From: Marisa cornuarietis
Lineage: Eukaryota; Mollusca; Gastropoda; Architaenioglossa; Ampullariidae
DNA: 64,000 bases
Direction of reading: 5' to 3'
Assembly: GCA_004794655.1 (NCBI GenBank)
Contig: SMMW01000605.1
Coordinates: 62,001-126,000, forward strand
Shown: piece by piece, positions 35,599 through 48,000 of the stretch
How the letters are laid out: every line of letters starts with the position of its first letter
How positions within the stretch are numbered: position 1 is the stretch's first letter
Notes under the pieces: model-generated
What the model was told of the DNA's origin: nothing
Database searches by the model: none
What the model saw: only the letters and a program-made list of their open reading frames with translations
Position numbers and translations under genes: made by a program

Positions 35599-36254
35599 TA
35601 ACGAGATTCCGACTTTAGGACCATCTGCAATTTGGAAGGAGAACTCTTTCAAACGACTGCCCTCGATAATGAATAATCAACATACTTTCATCGATACTTT
35701 TACTGTGTACCTCACGCAAATTTTAACATTACCTTTATTATTCTTGTGGCCTGGAAATGCCCAGTAATCAAATTTATGTGATACTCACTCAACACTTTAC
35801 TCATTTCTTATAATGTTTTGTTACATTTGTTTATTACCTTTTTGTATTACATTGTCTTGAATATGTTTACTCTTGACATGTGACTATAATCACTTTTTAC
35901 AAATTATGCGCAGACATCTATTTATATATTTTAACACATTTTGTTTTCTTGCTGTTAAGAAATTAATTTCTAATAAGCAAAATAAAGAACTTTAAAATAG
36001 TACGTCGATAATATTGTTTATCTAACAAGGCAAGTCTGTGTTTAATTTAACTATGTCTATTGAAATCAACTATAACAAACATTGTCGAAGCCAACATTTG
36101 AAATTTGTTTCTGCCCTTGATCATTTAGTGACAGTTATTGCTCCACCTGCATTTCCAATAGCCACAGAAACAAGTGTGTAACAAAAAGATACTAAAACAA
36201 AATAAAGCTGAAACTTATCTGCCAACAATCAAACAAATCCAGTACTAAAAACTG

Positions 36255-36490
36255 GGGAAGCGGATGGCCGAGTGGTTAGAGCGCTGGCGTCCGAACCTAG
36301 AGCGCGCTGGTTCAATTCCCGATGAGCGCAGCAAACATCCCCAGTCGACCCAGCTGACGGGAATGGGTACATGACTCCTTAGAGGGTTGGGGAAGGTAAG
36401 GCAGCGAGGTAGAGGAGATTGGCACCACCCCATGTAAACGCTGGCCCCGAGAAAAGTGGCATCCCAGGCTCCCTGCATCCAAGAAAATTC
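36255..36490 (+). mobile_element. tRNA-derived SINE
   Basis: An A box (TGGCCGAGTGG at 36265-36275, continuing ttagagcgc) and a B box (GGTTCAATTCC at 36309-36319) have tRNA-like spacing. A body without tRNA folding follows, with a short A-rich end near 36490. The A box is of the Leu/Ser tRNA style. It lies exactly at the right edge of the B/C segmental duplication. Confidence 0.7.
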
Positions 36491-36499
36491 AAAACAGAA

Positions 36500-37004
36500 T
36501 ACAAACTTGACAAACATCTTTAACTGATTTCAATATTTTACCAAACAGAACTTTTATAGGAAAAAGAGACAGCTCTGCTTTATCTAATGGAAATCACATC
36601 AAACAGTTCGCAAACACCCAAAAGACTTTTGTACAGAAAATAGAATCAAGGTGACTGTCATGACTTTAAGTTTTATGTCGAACTCCAGGCATTATATATT
36701 CAAGATGATCCGTCCACAGTCCTTTGGCAACTTTCAAGTTAAAGATTTTTAGTACAAAGCTACAACTTTTTTTCTATAAATTTTCATTCAAGTTGAAATA
36801 TTAAGTACCACAGTTAACAGTCTTTGGCAGGACAGGCAATATTATTGGGAGGGGGTAAGAAAATACAGATTCCACTAAATAATTTAGAATTATCATCCCT
36901 TATGATCTTTAACTATTGTTGTGCCAACACATCCTAATCTTACTTTCATTTACGATTTTGTCTGCATGATTTCGCTTTATGGTCATCTTCTTATTATTAT
37001 TCCT
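36500..37004. other. intergenic, no recognisable feature
   Basis: AT-rich sequence without supported features. Confidence 0.35.
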
Positions 37005-37165
37005 TTTCCCCCCCAGTGGAGCATAGGGCTGCAACTACACCACGCCAGCGAACCCGGTTCTGGGCCTCCCTCCCCAGTTGGGTCCATGTCATTCCAGCTG
37101 CCTCCGCCTCGCCGTGGACCGATCTTCTCCACGTCTGTCTGGGTCTCCCAACCCTGCTTCATGGT
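37005..37165 (-). mobile_element. C-terminal remnant of a LINE reverse transcriptase ORF
   Basis: On the minus strand one frame reads VGRPRQTWRRSVHGEAEAAG, then MTWTQLGREAQNRVRWRGVV, then AALCSTGG. This is the characteristic C-terminal tail of many LINE polyproteins (GRPxxTWRR...W.x.A.DR.RWR..V.ALC). Only this end is present, preceded in genome order by a (C)n run. It is a different family from the CR1/L2-like copies in this window. Confidence 0.65.
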
Positions 37166-39000
37166 CATATTATACCTCAATGTTTCTAAATTTGTCTTTT
37201 TATTAAAACGTGTTCTCCCTATTCAGCTATGCATTTTCATTTATGGATATCTTTTTTACAGTGTTTCATGTTTACGTGTTTTCATATCTGATTTGGAACT
37301 TCTTTGCTTGTTAATTATTGTACTTACACTAAGATTACTGAACAAAAAAATTACTAATAAAATGACTAAAAATGACAAGCTATTAAGTGGACAAGTCAAA
37401 ATTACTTTTTTTTTTGGGGGGGGGGGTTGCCTGTTGTGTGTGTGGGTGTGCGTGTGCGTGAGTGAGTAAGAAAAGAGAGAATGAGGAACTGAATGTTTAG
37501 TCTATTTGTCTGCCATTGCTTTAAAATGTAAAAGATTCTAAACACTTCCTACTTTTTTAGCATTCGGGTATGTGTGGTGGGTGTGTCCCTGAATGCAGTA
37601 AGAATCCAAAAAGTTAAGTGGCGCATTACAGAACCAATTTGTGCTTCTAAATTGTGCCAGTATAATAAGAAATGATTTTAATAATGATGGAGGCTTGCAT
37701 TTGACCAGCTTGAATCAACGCTGTACCAATATCTTGCCAATATTGAATCCTTCATAGCTCTAGCTTCTATCCATTGTCACTCTAAGATAAATGGACTTTG
37801 CACGTGTAATATACGGCCAACATAGATACACACGACTGTACCACAAGGAGGCATGTATTGAAGCGGCATGGACCAACATAACACAAACATCTTACAATCA
37901 TATCCCGTACGGGTCCAACTTTACGATTATGTTTAAGATAAATCGGCCAGCATGTCTGTTATTGAGGTTAGTTGGTTCAGAATAACGGGTCACTGCCGAA
38001 CAGTAAGAGTAGACTGCAGGTACAGCCTTAAAGAAGTGACTGATGGGGGAAATAACAATTCTCTCATATGTCAGGTCAGAAACAAAGGCCAAGTGCTGCA
38101 GACTTTGCGAGGCCGTACACTAGGTGTCCATGACATGTTTGTCATCGATTCCAAAGACGGGGTGAATGTCATCCACAGCAAAGCCCTGGTTGCCTTGTGG
38201 CTGGTGGCGATAGTAATGGACTAAAAATAATACTGACGAGCCTTTGAGTCAGCACCCAGCCTCGCCTGCGGGTTTGTTTGTTTGTTTGTTTGATTGTGTG
38301 TGTGGGTCGGGGGAGACGGCCGGTAGCGAAAAGCCTTTTATCTGATATACCTGACTGCTGTACACATAAAACAAGGTTACTTATTCAAAATCATTGTAGC
38401 CTTCGCATTTCTTTCTGTGGGAAGACATCATTTAAAAAAGAAATAAACGCCTCATTAATTTTACAGCAACAGGTTTCATAGCCATAAACTGCTGCGTCAT
38501 TAAACAATATCCTCGGTGTAATCGTGATCTTAGAAAAGTTGGGTGGTTTGTACACAAAGCCCTTTTGACTAGTGACGGTAAAAGGACTGAATGTAAGTGG
38601 TTGGCCGTGTCTGAAGCACGACGTGTGGAAGGCAGATCGAAGCCTGATCTTCCAGTGCCTTATACCACCTCTGATAAAGACACCTATAACTGCAGGGACA
38701 ATATATAATAATGGCGGGGGGAACCAAATTTTTTTTTTTAGTTCCTAGGTGAGAAGAACCAGCGGTTTCGAGAGCGCACTACCACTAGTGCTACAGAACG
38801 TCCACAAAATTTAAAAAAAAATTCTTTGCTGGATGTTACTATGTTAATGTTCTCCCTTTCCCGTCTCTTCCTTTATTTCTCTTCCCTCATTCAGAGTTCG
38901 ATCGTTAGAGTGGAGTGTCGGGTGACTCGCACCACCTGTCACATGTATAATTAACTTCCTTGAAATCCCGGAGTTTTTTTTAGTCTGTTTTTCTACTCAT
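37166..39000. other. intergenic; unrecognised frames only
   Basis: A 90-codon plus-strand frame at 37952-38224 (with VRVDCRYSLKEVTDGG and GVHDMFVIDSKDGVNV) has protein-like composition but no family I recognise. It could be a transposon remnant. A (GTTT)n run lies at 38272-38293. No gene is called. Confidence 0.3.
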
Positions 39001-39030
39001 AGTTCAACATACGGTGGTGAAAATTTTAGC

Positions 39031-39170
39031 TTTTATTTTAGTACCGCCAGGCATTTGAGCACAAGAAAATATTTCTGAAATTTAGTTCCATTCTGCGTCT
39101 TCCTACCTGTTGTGATTTGCTGAGAAGAGTTCTACCGTCTGTGTTATTCAGGTGTTTTCAGTAACAGCAG
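39031..39170 (+). promoter_or_regulatory. possible promoter element and first exon of OAS-like gene C
   Basis: TTTTATTTTAGTACCGCCAG at 39031-39050 resembles the CTATTTTAAGCGCCAG element found upstream of A, B and E. A putative exon ends GTAACAGCAG at 39170 before GTGAGC. The rest of the B-type promoter is not conserved here, because the duplication unit begins only near 39345. Confidence is therefore low. Confidence 0.3.
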
Positions 39171-39344
39171 GTGAGCGAGATTATTGTATTAAATATACGG
39201 AATCTGCTGCTTCATGTCATTTCGATGAAGATATTGCATATACAATATGTTTGCTCCATTCGACGAGTATGGGGATATCTTAGCCTAACGGTTGTTGTTG
39301 TTTTTTTATAAAATATTGTCATTGATATAGAAAAAATATATTCT

Positions 39345-42300
39345 GCCATTAAATACAGTGTGCTTTAATTTGTATTTCAATTATAGTTGAGATGTGAGTT
39401 AGTAACGTACAGAGTGTACAGGGTGACTGAGGAATAGTTACAATAATACTAATCCTTATTTATTCTTCAAATACGTGTTGTGTTAGATTCACGCACTACA
39501 GTGTGCGTATATCTATCCCAGTAATCTTGCTTCATAAACACTTTTATTATCCGTTCATTGCCATCGTGTACTATTTCCACAATTCTTCATTATGTTTCGC
39601 CCTTGTGTCTTTGACATGCAGGGTGTTATTTATTTAAGGTCTGAGGATTGGATGAGTGACTGGCGGATATTATCGTTTGTTGTGTGAGGAATGAACGATA
39701 AACCTGTTTGCTCTTATTATTATTTGATTTGAGTGGATGAGTGATTGATGACACATATTGTGTCCGAGTGCCTATGCACTAAGAACACTGTTGTATTTTC
39801 TTTTCTTTACACCTCCAAGTGCTGGGACAACATTTACTACCTTGTGTAAAGCCTGGATGAAAATAGTTCCATGCGAACTCTTTTCTTTATCTTGTAAATT
39901 AACAATAATATTAGAGTAGTCATGAAAAAGTAGGACCTGTTTTTTTTTATTTTTGCTGTTGTATATCTGTTATATCCCTGGCTACAGCTGCAAGAAAGAT
40001 GGCAAAAGTGTTCAAGGAACAGTATCTTGGCGAAAGTCTGGACAAGTTTTCAGAAAGAATGGTTTCACCCACTGCGTCGGAATCAAAAAAGTCGGTAAAT
40101 TTAAGACATATGAAGCAGTAAATCGCAACCTAACATTAGTGAACTTAATTTCATTCAAATGGAATCGAGATCAAACGATTGGTCCAAGAGAAAACAATGT
40201 GATAGATATTATTATTATTTTTATGTGATGTACACACAAAGCTCATCTTTGAGTGCAAATGAATGTAGATCATATGTAAACCTTTACATTGATTATACGG
40301 GTTTTCATAAAGCATTTTTTATTTATTTATTTATTTATTTATTTTCTGTAGATTTGGTGAACAAATTGATAAATTTGTGAGCTTTCTTCGTGATAAGCCC
40401 TTCAGCCCCGGCTACTCTGTTAAAGAAGTGAGAAAGGTAAGCAAATCATCATAAATTAACATCGATTGTCAGCTCAAGATGCACAGTCTTGATGTCAGGT
40501 GTCTGAGGTATTTAGCGCCACATAAACAACAAACAACCGCAGGCAGTGGGACTCTCGTCCAAAGAGAAAACAAATTCTGCAAGTGCAATTTCAGACTTTC
40601 CCTGGCTGTATTATTTTAGGGTCTGTAAATAACCTTTTTAACCAGGCAACATGACTATATTTCGAAAAGAACTTTTTTTTCAACATGCGAAAACGAGACA
40701 GAAAATAAATAAAAGACAGTTAAAAGAAAGTATAGCAAACTTTAGAATTGAAAAGATGATTTACATATGATTTCACTATGTCGTATATCTGGGTATCCAA
40801 TTGTAGGGTGGCTCATTGGGCAAGGGCACAGCAGTTCGTGACAGGGCTGACATCGACCTTGTCGTCATCATCAACGGCCTTGCCAGCATCGAAGACTTAA
40901 TGAAAAATAGGGTGGAGCTACTGGAAAGTCTGAAAGATAAACTGGCAAAGTCACTGGGGATCCAACCAGAAAATCTGGTTGTCAACAAATACATGTACTC
41001 TTTGACCTACAAGTGGAATGGCATCGAGGTCGACATCTTACCGGCAGTCGACATCTTGTCAGGTCAGCAGACCCGCGGTTTATGATATTTTTTAAGACTA
41101 GATGTACATGTAGATTTATGATCGAACGAAGTGGTAATGATAAAATAGTATTGTAGATCTGTCCAATTAACATTGAACGTCGTTTAAATGGTTTCTTATT
41201 TGTTTACAGTTGGTTTACCGTTTATTTTTTGTGTCAGCGTGCGGGTCGCCCAGCGGAATCTACGAAGCCATGAAAAAATGGGAAAAACCCGAGGAGGCTG
41301 CTCAGCAGTTCTCAGCATCTTTGTCCTCTCTTCAGGTGTGTTTTGGTCTGTGTTTGAATACAATTAGTGGACCAAACATAATGAGAGTAAATTTTTGGCC
41401 AATAAACAAGAACAATAGTATTTGTCACAATAAACATATTTCCTTTCCTTTCTCTCTTTCACTCACCCTCTCTTTTTATTTTCATGCTAATTTTTGTCAT
41501 CGTGCGCGCGTGTGCGTATATCTGTGTTTGTGTTTGTGGATGTGCTTAGTATTTTTGAGAACTCACTCTCATACTCAGTCATACCCATTGTTTCTTTACC
41601 GTTCATCGTCGTCAGCTCGACTTTGTCAAGGAAGTCCCAGAGCATGTCAAGAAGGTGATTCGCCTCGTGAAGCTGTGGAACAAGGTGAGGACAACCAGCG
41701 AACTATGTCCAATGATCATTTTTGTCGTTGACGCTGTCATCCCTTACATGTTTTGATGATTCTGTCCTTATCACAGTGCATGTTTGATAATTAATAATAA
41801 GGGATACAAAATTTTAAAGACCTAGGAGAGAAACGAGGCGGTCCTCATATCATTCGCAGACAAGCAGTTGAGTTTTAGGTCAACCGTAAGTAAAGTTATA
41901 AAGGTGAATGCTCAGACAATAAGATATACGTTCAATAAGGAACTCTGTACAACAAGGTAAACTGCTCGTAAGACTAAATATCATACTCAAAGAATAGAAA
42001 ATTCGCAGAACATATCAAGAAGGTGTTTCGCCTCTTTTACTCTGTGAACAGTGCGGTATATTTAAAGCCCGTGGAAGCCTGTACACTCCATTCAGCAACA
42101 TGTACAATTCCATATTAAATTTCGAACTTGGAAAAACACCAGTGAAGCATATTTTTAGGAAGTGTTGTAGACAGACATACAAAGATAGATAGATAATCTT
42201 TGTCTGGCAAGCGACAAGTGGTTTTCTTTATTTATAATGCCTTTATTGGTGGACTAGTGTTTTTCTTACTGCTTGCTTTTTATGGATGGATTTTTGTTTA

Positions 42301-43820
42301 ACTAATATTTAATACATTCGTGTATTTATTTCTGACTCTTTATCTGCGTGCGTGTGGCGATTGTCTGCGTCTGGACTAGGAAAACAAACTTGAAATCCGG
42401 TCCTGCAGTCTGGAACTTCTGACCATATCTGTCTGGCGATCGAATGGTGAGGGAAACCCAGGAACTGACAAACTGTTTCGAGATGTCATGACAAATCTAG
42501 CGAACTTTGAGAAAATTCAAGTGGCCTTTGACAAGCACTACAAGGCTTCTTCTTACACCAGGTAAAAACTTCTGAGCGTTAGTTCAGACTTGAACCTGTC
42601 CCTGCTTTCACACAGGGCAGCAACATGACTTGTGACTTGCTACCAACTTAACTCCCAATACCCTTTCTGCCTAATAAGCATCGTTCCTTCAAAAATGTTA
42701 GAATAACAAATATCGTCACCTATTATCGCACTAAATTTAGAGGTACGAAGCAGATGGAACTGCTCTACCAATTGAGAGTATGGTTCCTGGCCCCATCTTT
42801 ACAAAATTGGCAAATGATGGTTGAACAGTGTTCTGCAACATTCCCTTCCGAATCAGAGGTTTGATCATTAATTTTCTTTTCCTAAGGCAGCATCTAAATA
42901 ACGGTTCAGAACATGAAAGTAGTTCTCGCTTACTGATACAATGTCAGAATGTACTCAAGCGTTTTCCCGTGCGGGCATGATTGTCTGCGTGTATATGTGT
43001 GTATATGAGAATCTTTTCTTTTCTTTGTTCAGAATGCCGCCATACATTCTTGACCCAGCTAATCCATTTATGAACACGTTGCATGGAAAGCCTAAGGCCC
43101 CTCGCAGAGTCTCTACGAACGCCCAGAAAGTCCTCAAAAGCCTAGAACCTCCGATAGAAGAGGTCAAGTGAGTTCGAGATTCCGACTTTAGGACCATCTG
43201 AGTGTGGAAGGAGAACTCTTTCAAACGAACCCCTCGGTAGTGAATAATCAATATCGTGTCATCAATACGATTACTTTGTATCTCACGCAAATTGTAACAT
43301 TATCTTAATTATTTTGTTGTCCTGCAAATGTCCATATTAAGAATTTATGTGATACTCACTAGACACTTTACTCATTTGTAATTAGGTTTTGTTACATTTG
43401 TTTATTACCTTTTTGTATTACATTGTCTTGAATATGTTTACTTTTGACATGTGATTTTAAATCACTTTTTACAAATTATACACAGACAGCTATTTATATA
43501 CTTTAACACATTTTGTTTTCTTGCTGTTAAGAAACTCATTTCGAAGAAGCAAAATAAAGGACTTTAAAATAGTATGTCGATAATATTGTGTAACTGTGAG
43601 ACAAATCTGTGTTTAACTATGTCTATGGAAATCAACTATAATAAACGATGTCCAAGTCAACATTTGAAGTTTGTTTCTGCAGTTGTTCATTTAGTTACAA
43701 TCATTGGTCCACCTGCATTTCCAATAGCAAACAGAAACAAGTGTGTAACAAAAAGATACTAACACAAAATAAAACTTACCTGTCGACAATCAAACAAATA
43801 CAATACTAAAAAAGAGCGAG
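39345..43820 (+). repeat. segmental duplication unit 2 (contains gene C)
   Basis: This is the partner of 29960-36250. It lacks the MITE-like and satellite insertions of unit 1, so it represents the more ancestral arrangement at both sites. Confidence 0.85.
39999..43171 (+). CDS. OAS: OAS-like gene C, seven coding exons
   Basis: Exons: 39999-40090, 40352-40436, 40807-41062, 41238-41335, 41616-41684, 42380-42561, 43033-43171 (TGA). All exon lengths equal those of gene B (921 nt, 306 residues). The catalytic core is intact ([19 protein letters not shown], third Asp in EVDILPAVD), and exon 7 keeps [10 protein letters not shown]. Compared with B, exons 3-6 differ at only a handful of residues, whereas exons 1 and 7 differ much more. 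The first exon is preceded by ctgcaag, a likely acceptor joining a 5'-UTR exon, as in the other genes. An AATAAA at 43553 is the probable polyadenylation signal. This is the cleanest intact copy in the window. Inferred role: cytosolic dsRNA-stimulated 2'-5' oligoadenylate synthesis. The intron 1 donor is GTCGGT. Confidence 0.92.
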
Positions 43821-45044
43821 AAAACCTTACCCTAGCAATACTATACAGAGTAAATCCAAGGATTCTTCAGTCGTTACACCCTGAAAAGCAAGAGGCCACC
43901 ACCAGACCAAGACAGGTAAATTGTCATTCAGTCATCGCTCCTAGGTGGCGCACTGTGTGATAGAGATGAGAAAGTCGCCTCCTCTCCTCTTCCTTCACTT
44001 TCCTGTCACTTAATTTGTTGATCTTAATTCGGAAATAGGGTTTCTTCCGAGGGAAAAAAAACTCATAAATTATATTTGGCTGTTTGGTAAAACGAACCTC
44101 CCCTTCACTGTAAATCTAAAGACAGCAGCAAAGAAAATCTCCCAAGAGAAAGAGAGAAGAAACAAAGTGAGCTTGGCTCTTTTCTCAATATCAGGCTGTA
44201 TCTGTTATTTAACATGTTAAAAACCTATCATTTATAAAGGAACGTGTACATTTTTAAAAAAATCCGCTTTCCTCACTGATAAGATATTTGCTCCCAAATT
44301 AGTAGTGTGAGGTAAGCAGTAAACAGGCGGTTATCTAGCCTTGACCTCATAAAATAATTTGATCATCATCTGAAACACATTTGACTTGATGTTACATTTT
44401 CTCCTCTAATGCAGTGTCAACTTACATTTGTTTCAGATAAAAAAAAATTATTTTTTAAGCCCCATGGCGCAGTCTCACTATAAAGATTATTCTGAAAAAA
44501 TCTAGACGTACTTTTTCTTATACAAGTCTCCTAGTATTAGTATTAGCATTTTCTTTAGAGGCCCTATCTTGTGCCCTGATATTGCCTACACAGCAAACTT
44601 ACTAGGAAATGTCTGCTTTCGGTTTGTTACTTCTAAGAATTATGCCCCACCTTTCACCGAGTAAACCACTTTAGCAACTTTCTCAGAGTTCATTCAAGTG
44701 TCTGAAGCTCAAAGCATTCTGCAAGTTCAGTTAATGCATGTTCTACTCGCTCTGCAACTGCAATGCGATTGATTCATCTGCACACCTGAGTGCATTCTGT
44801 GTTTGTGCAGCAAGTTTGATAACCTGGGAGTTTGGTTCCCGGTTTCAAGCTGCCCTCAGATATCAGTTCAACTCGCTGGCGGAATGTTTTTGTGTGCGAC
44901 GTCTACGTGTAATCACGAGGTTTTGCTGCAGTGGGAACAAGTAATCAGAAATTATAAAATCACATGCACTTCAGAGTCTCTCGGGAGTCGAACAGAGTCA
45001 AGACTAAAGAAACCATTCGCACCTGTATCTGCTGTAGGTGAGAT
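43821..45044 (+). other. intergenic between genes C and D; 5' region of gene D
   Basis: The promoter and any 5'-UTR exon of gene D should lie here. A degenerate match to the shared element (ttattttttaagccccatgg, near 44450) is the only hint. The first coding exon is preceded by ctgctgtag, a good acceptor, so an upstream non-coding exon is likely. Confidence 0.3.
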
Positions 45045-48000
45045 ATGGCCAAAGTGTTCAGACGACAGATTCCAGGTGAAAGTCTCGACAGTTTTGCACA
45101 GAGAGAAATTACAACAACACCTTTGGAAATAACCAGGTAAAATAAAACACATCTGCTTGCACAATCTTTGAATTCCTTAATATCACCATGCCTCGTTTTG
45201 TAAACTAGATTTTTGACTACATGGCTATATAAGTTACTGAGTTCTTGCTGTTATTATAATATCGGATTTCCTTACTCAACGCTATATGTCCAGAAGTAAA
45301 AGACAGGAATGTAGACTATAAACAAGCATAACTCCAATACACAGATTGAAGCATATCAACAAACAAATAAACAGACACAACAAACAAGCATACAGATACA
45401 ATAACACAGCATCACAAGGAGCAAGATCTTGCTGCCAAGGGAAGGTGAAGAACATCACACCAGCTGACTGAATGTATGAATGTGGCAACTGGTTTGGGTT
45501 GTGACAGTTGCTGTGTGCGTCCGTTGGCTGGTTCCCTGGTTCTCTCTCTCTCTCTCTCTCTATAGCTACTCTCTTGCTGCCTCTATTTATCTCTCTCAAT
45601 GCCAAATCAGAATGAATTATAAAATCACTAAGTATTTAGAAGCTTCATTTTTCAAACGAACTGTGATAACTTATTTCTTCAGATTCGGTCAAGCTATTGA
45701 CACATTTGTACAGATTTTGCATTCTCAAGCTTTCCGTTCCCCATACACCGTGCAAGCAGTGGTAAAGGTGAGAAAATAATGAAGACTTTTTCCCATCTCG
45801 TGCTCACGAGCCATTATCTATGAGGTATTCGCCATCCCATTACATTTGAGGAACTCGCCATCCCATTATCTGCCATCCTGTTATCTATAAGTTACTCACT
45901 GTCCCACTATTTATAACATAGTCACTGCCCCGTTTTCGATCAGGTACTCGCCATCTAGTTATCTCTGAGGTACTTACCATTACATTCTCTATTTGTCGTC
46001 TGTGAGGTAATCACAGCTTATGATACTCAGATACTCAGGTATCTGAGGTATTGTTGCTACTGCTGGTATGGTTGTTAATAATAATAATAATAATAGTGAA
46101 GATTTTTATAGCGCATATTCACACTCATAGAGAGCATGCTCTTAGCGCTTAAAACGAGGAAGAGACGTGGACTAAGTAGACACAGAACAAAGGGGACGAA
46201 AGAAAACGACAGTACTGACGAAACAGAAAACAAAAGGCATCAAGTAACAGGAACAGAGAAATATAGTAATTCTGCGAGAAAGATGGGTAAAGTAGCAAGA
46301 GGGAAGGGGCGGGGTTAAGAAGGACGAGCATTGTGCGGACTGTGTTAGGAGAAATGCTCAAGGAAGAGGTGCGTTTTCAGTGCAGATTTGAAAGATTCAG
46401 TTGTAGGAAGGTGGCGGATATGGAAAGGAAGAGAGTTCCATTGTTTTGCAGCACAGTAGCCAAAAGTCCTGTGACCATATGTTGTTGTTCTGGTGACAGG
46501 AACAGTTAGGATACGGTCGTCAGACGAAGAGCGTAGTTGTCTGGACGGAGAGTAAGGGATGAGAAGTTCAGAGAAATAGTCAGGACAGGAGCCAGCAAAG
46601 AAATTAAAACACAGTACAGACAGTTTGTACTGGATGCGAGAACGGATGGGTAGCCAGTGTAGAAAACGAAGGAGAGGAGTGACATGGTCCCGCTTCCTTG
46701 CTCTAAGCACCAGACGCGCAGCAGAGTTCTGTACTTTCTGGAGTTTCTGAATGAGGTAGTCAGGGCAGCCTGCCAGCAAGGAGTTGCAGTAGTCAAGTCG
46801 AGAAAGAACAAACGCACAGACAAGAGTGTTGGTAGCGCGTGTAGTCAGAAAGTGACGGATAGCACTGATCTTACGAATCTCATAATAGGCAGACCGACAG
46901 ACAGCTGCTACATGTCTATCGAGTGTCATGTCATCAGTGACAATAAATCCCAGATTCCTAACGGATGACGTGAAGGTGATGTTGCTGTCGCCCACCTTGA
47001 TGTGATTGGGCAGACTGACGAGTGAAGGTTGATGTCTTCTTCTATGGCACAAGAGAGCTTCCGTTTTATCATCATTTAGTTTAAGCTTGTTTTTTACCAT
47101 CCAGCCCTTGACATCACTGATACAAGCTTCTATAGAGCTAATAGCAGAGTAAGACTCAGCCGGCGGAGTGGAACAGTAAAGCTGCGTGTCGTCAGCATAG
47201 GATTGATGAGAAACCTGGTGAGACCGGATGCATGATGAAAGGGGCTTAGTATACAGGATGAACAGAACTGGGCCAAGTACTGAGCCTTGGGGAACACCAC
47301 AGAAAAGTGAAGCAGGGCGAGAAGTCTGACCATCGACTACCACAGTCTGGGTCCTATCAGTGAGATAGGAGTTGAACCATGAGAGCGCAGGTCCAGAAAT
47401 CCCGTAGAGGGTGTGGAGTCTGTGAAGAAGCAGAGAGTGGTCTATAGTGTCAAATGCAGCAGACAGGTCCAGTAGGGTTAATGGAGAGACATCACCACTG
47501 TCAAGAGCAGGCAATATGTCTGTTGTTACTTTAATAAGAGTGGTCTCGGTGCTGTGGAAAGGTCTATACGCCGACTGAGCTTGTGGGATAAGATGGTGCT
47601 CTTGTAAGTAGGCCCAGAGCTGTGTCAAAACTATTTTCTCTATGATCTTAGAGAGAAAAGACAAGTTGGAAACTGGGCGGTAGTTGTTTAGCACATTGAC
47701 ATCAAGCGTGGATTTCTTTAGAAGTGGCCTCACCACCGCATTTTTGAACAAAGATGGGAAAACACCTGACGACAGGCTGACATTTACAATATTAGTGATG
47801 GCAGGAAGTAGAGTATCTAGGCACTCGAGCAGAAGGCTTGTGGGCATCGGTTCTAATTCGCAAGTTGTTGGTTTAGCTTTTAGAATAACCGCTTTCACAT
47901 CGGTCTCAGAGACTGGTAGGAACTTGGTCATGGAGCATCCTGGGAGGGAATCACAGGAGATGCTGTCAAGCACCGACACAGAGTCTAAAGATGATCAAAT

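Larger units (their letters stand above)
29960..36250 (+). repeat. segmental duplication unit 1 (contains gene B)
   Basis: Exonic and intronic sequence from about 29960 to 36250 matches 39345-43820 along its length, apart from insertions and small indels. The left end starts at aaatacagt-tgctt near both CA/AT-rich breaks. The right end stops at actaaaaa, directly before a SINE in this copy. Two insertions are private to this copy: 30130-30542 and 34106-35299. Confidence 0.85.

Noticed and set aside
36255..36340. Functional tRNA gene
   Set aside because: A and B boxes are present but the acceptor and anticodon arms do not fold convincingly and the transcript unit runs on into a SINE body.
37952..38224. 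90-codon plus-strand frame with protein-like composition
   Set aside because: No family recognised and no splice or promoter support. Left as an unresolved frame in the intergenic entry.
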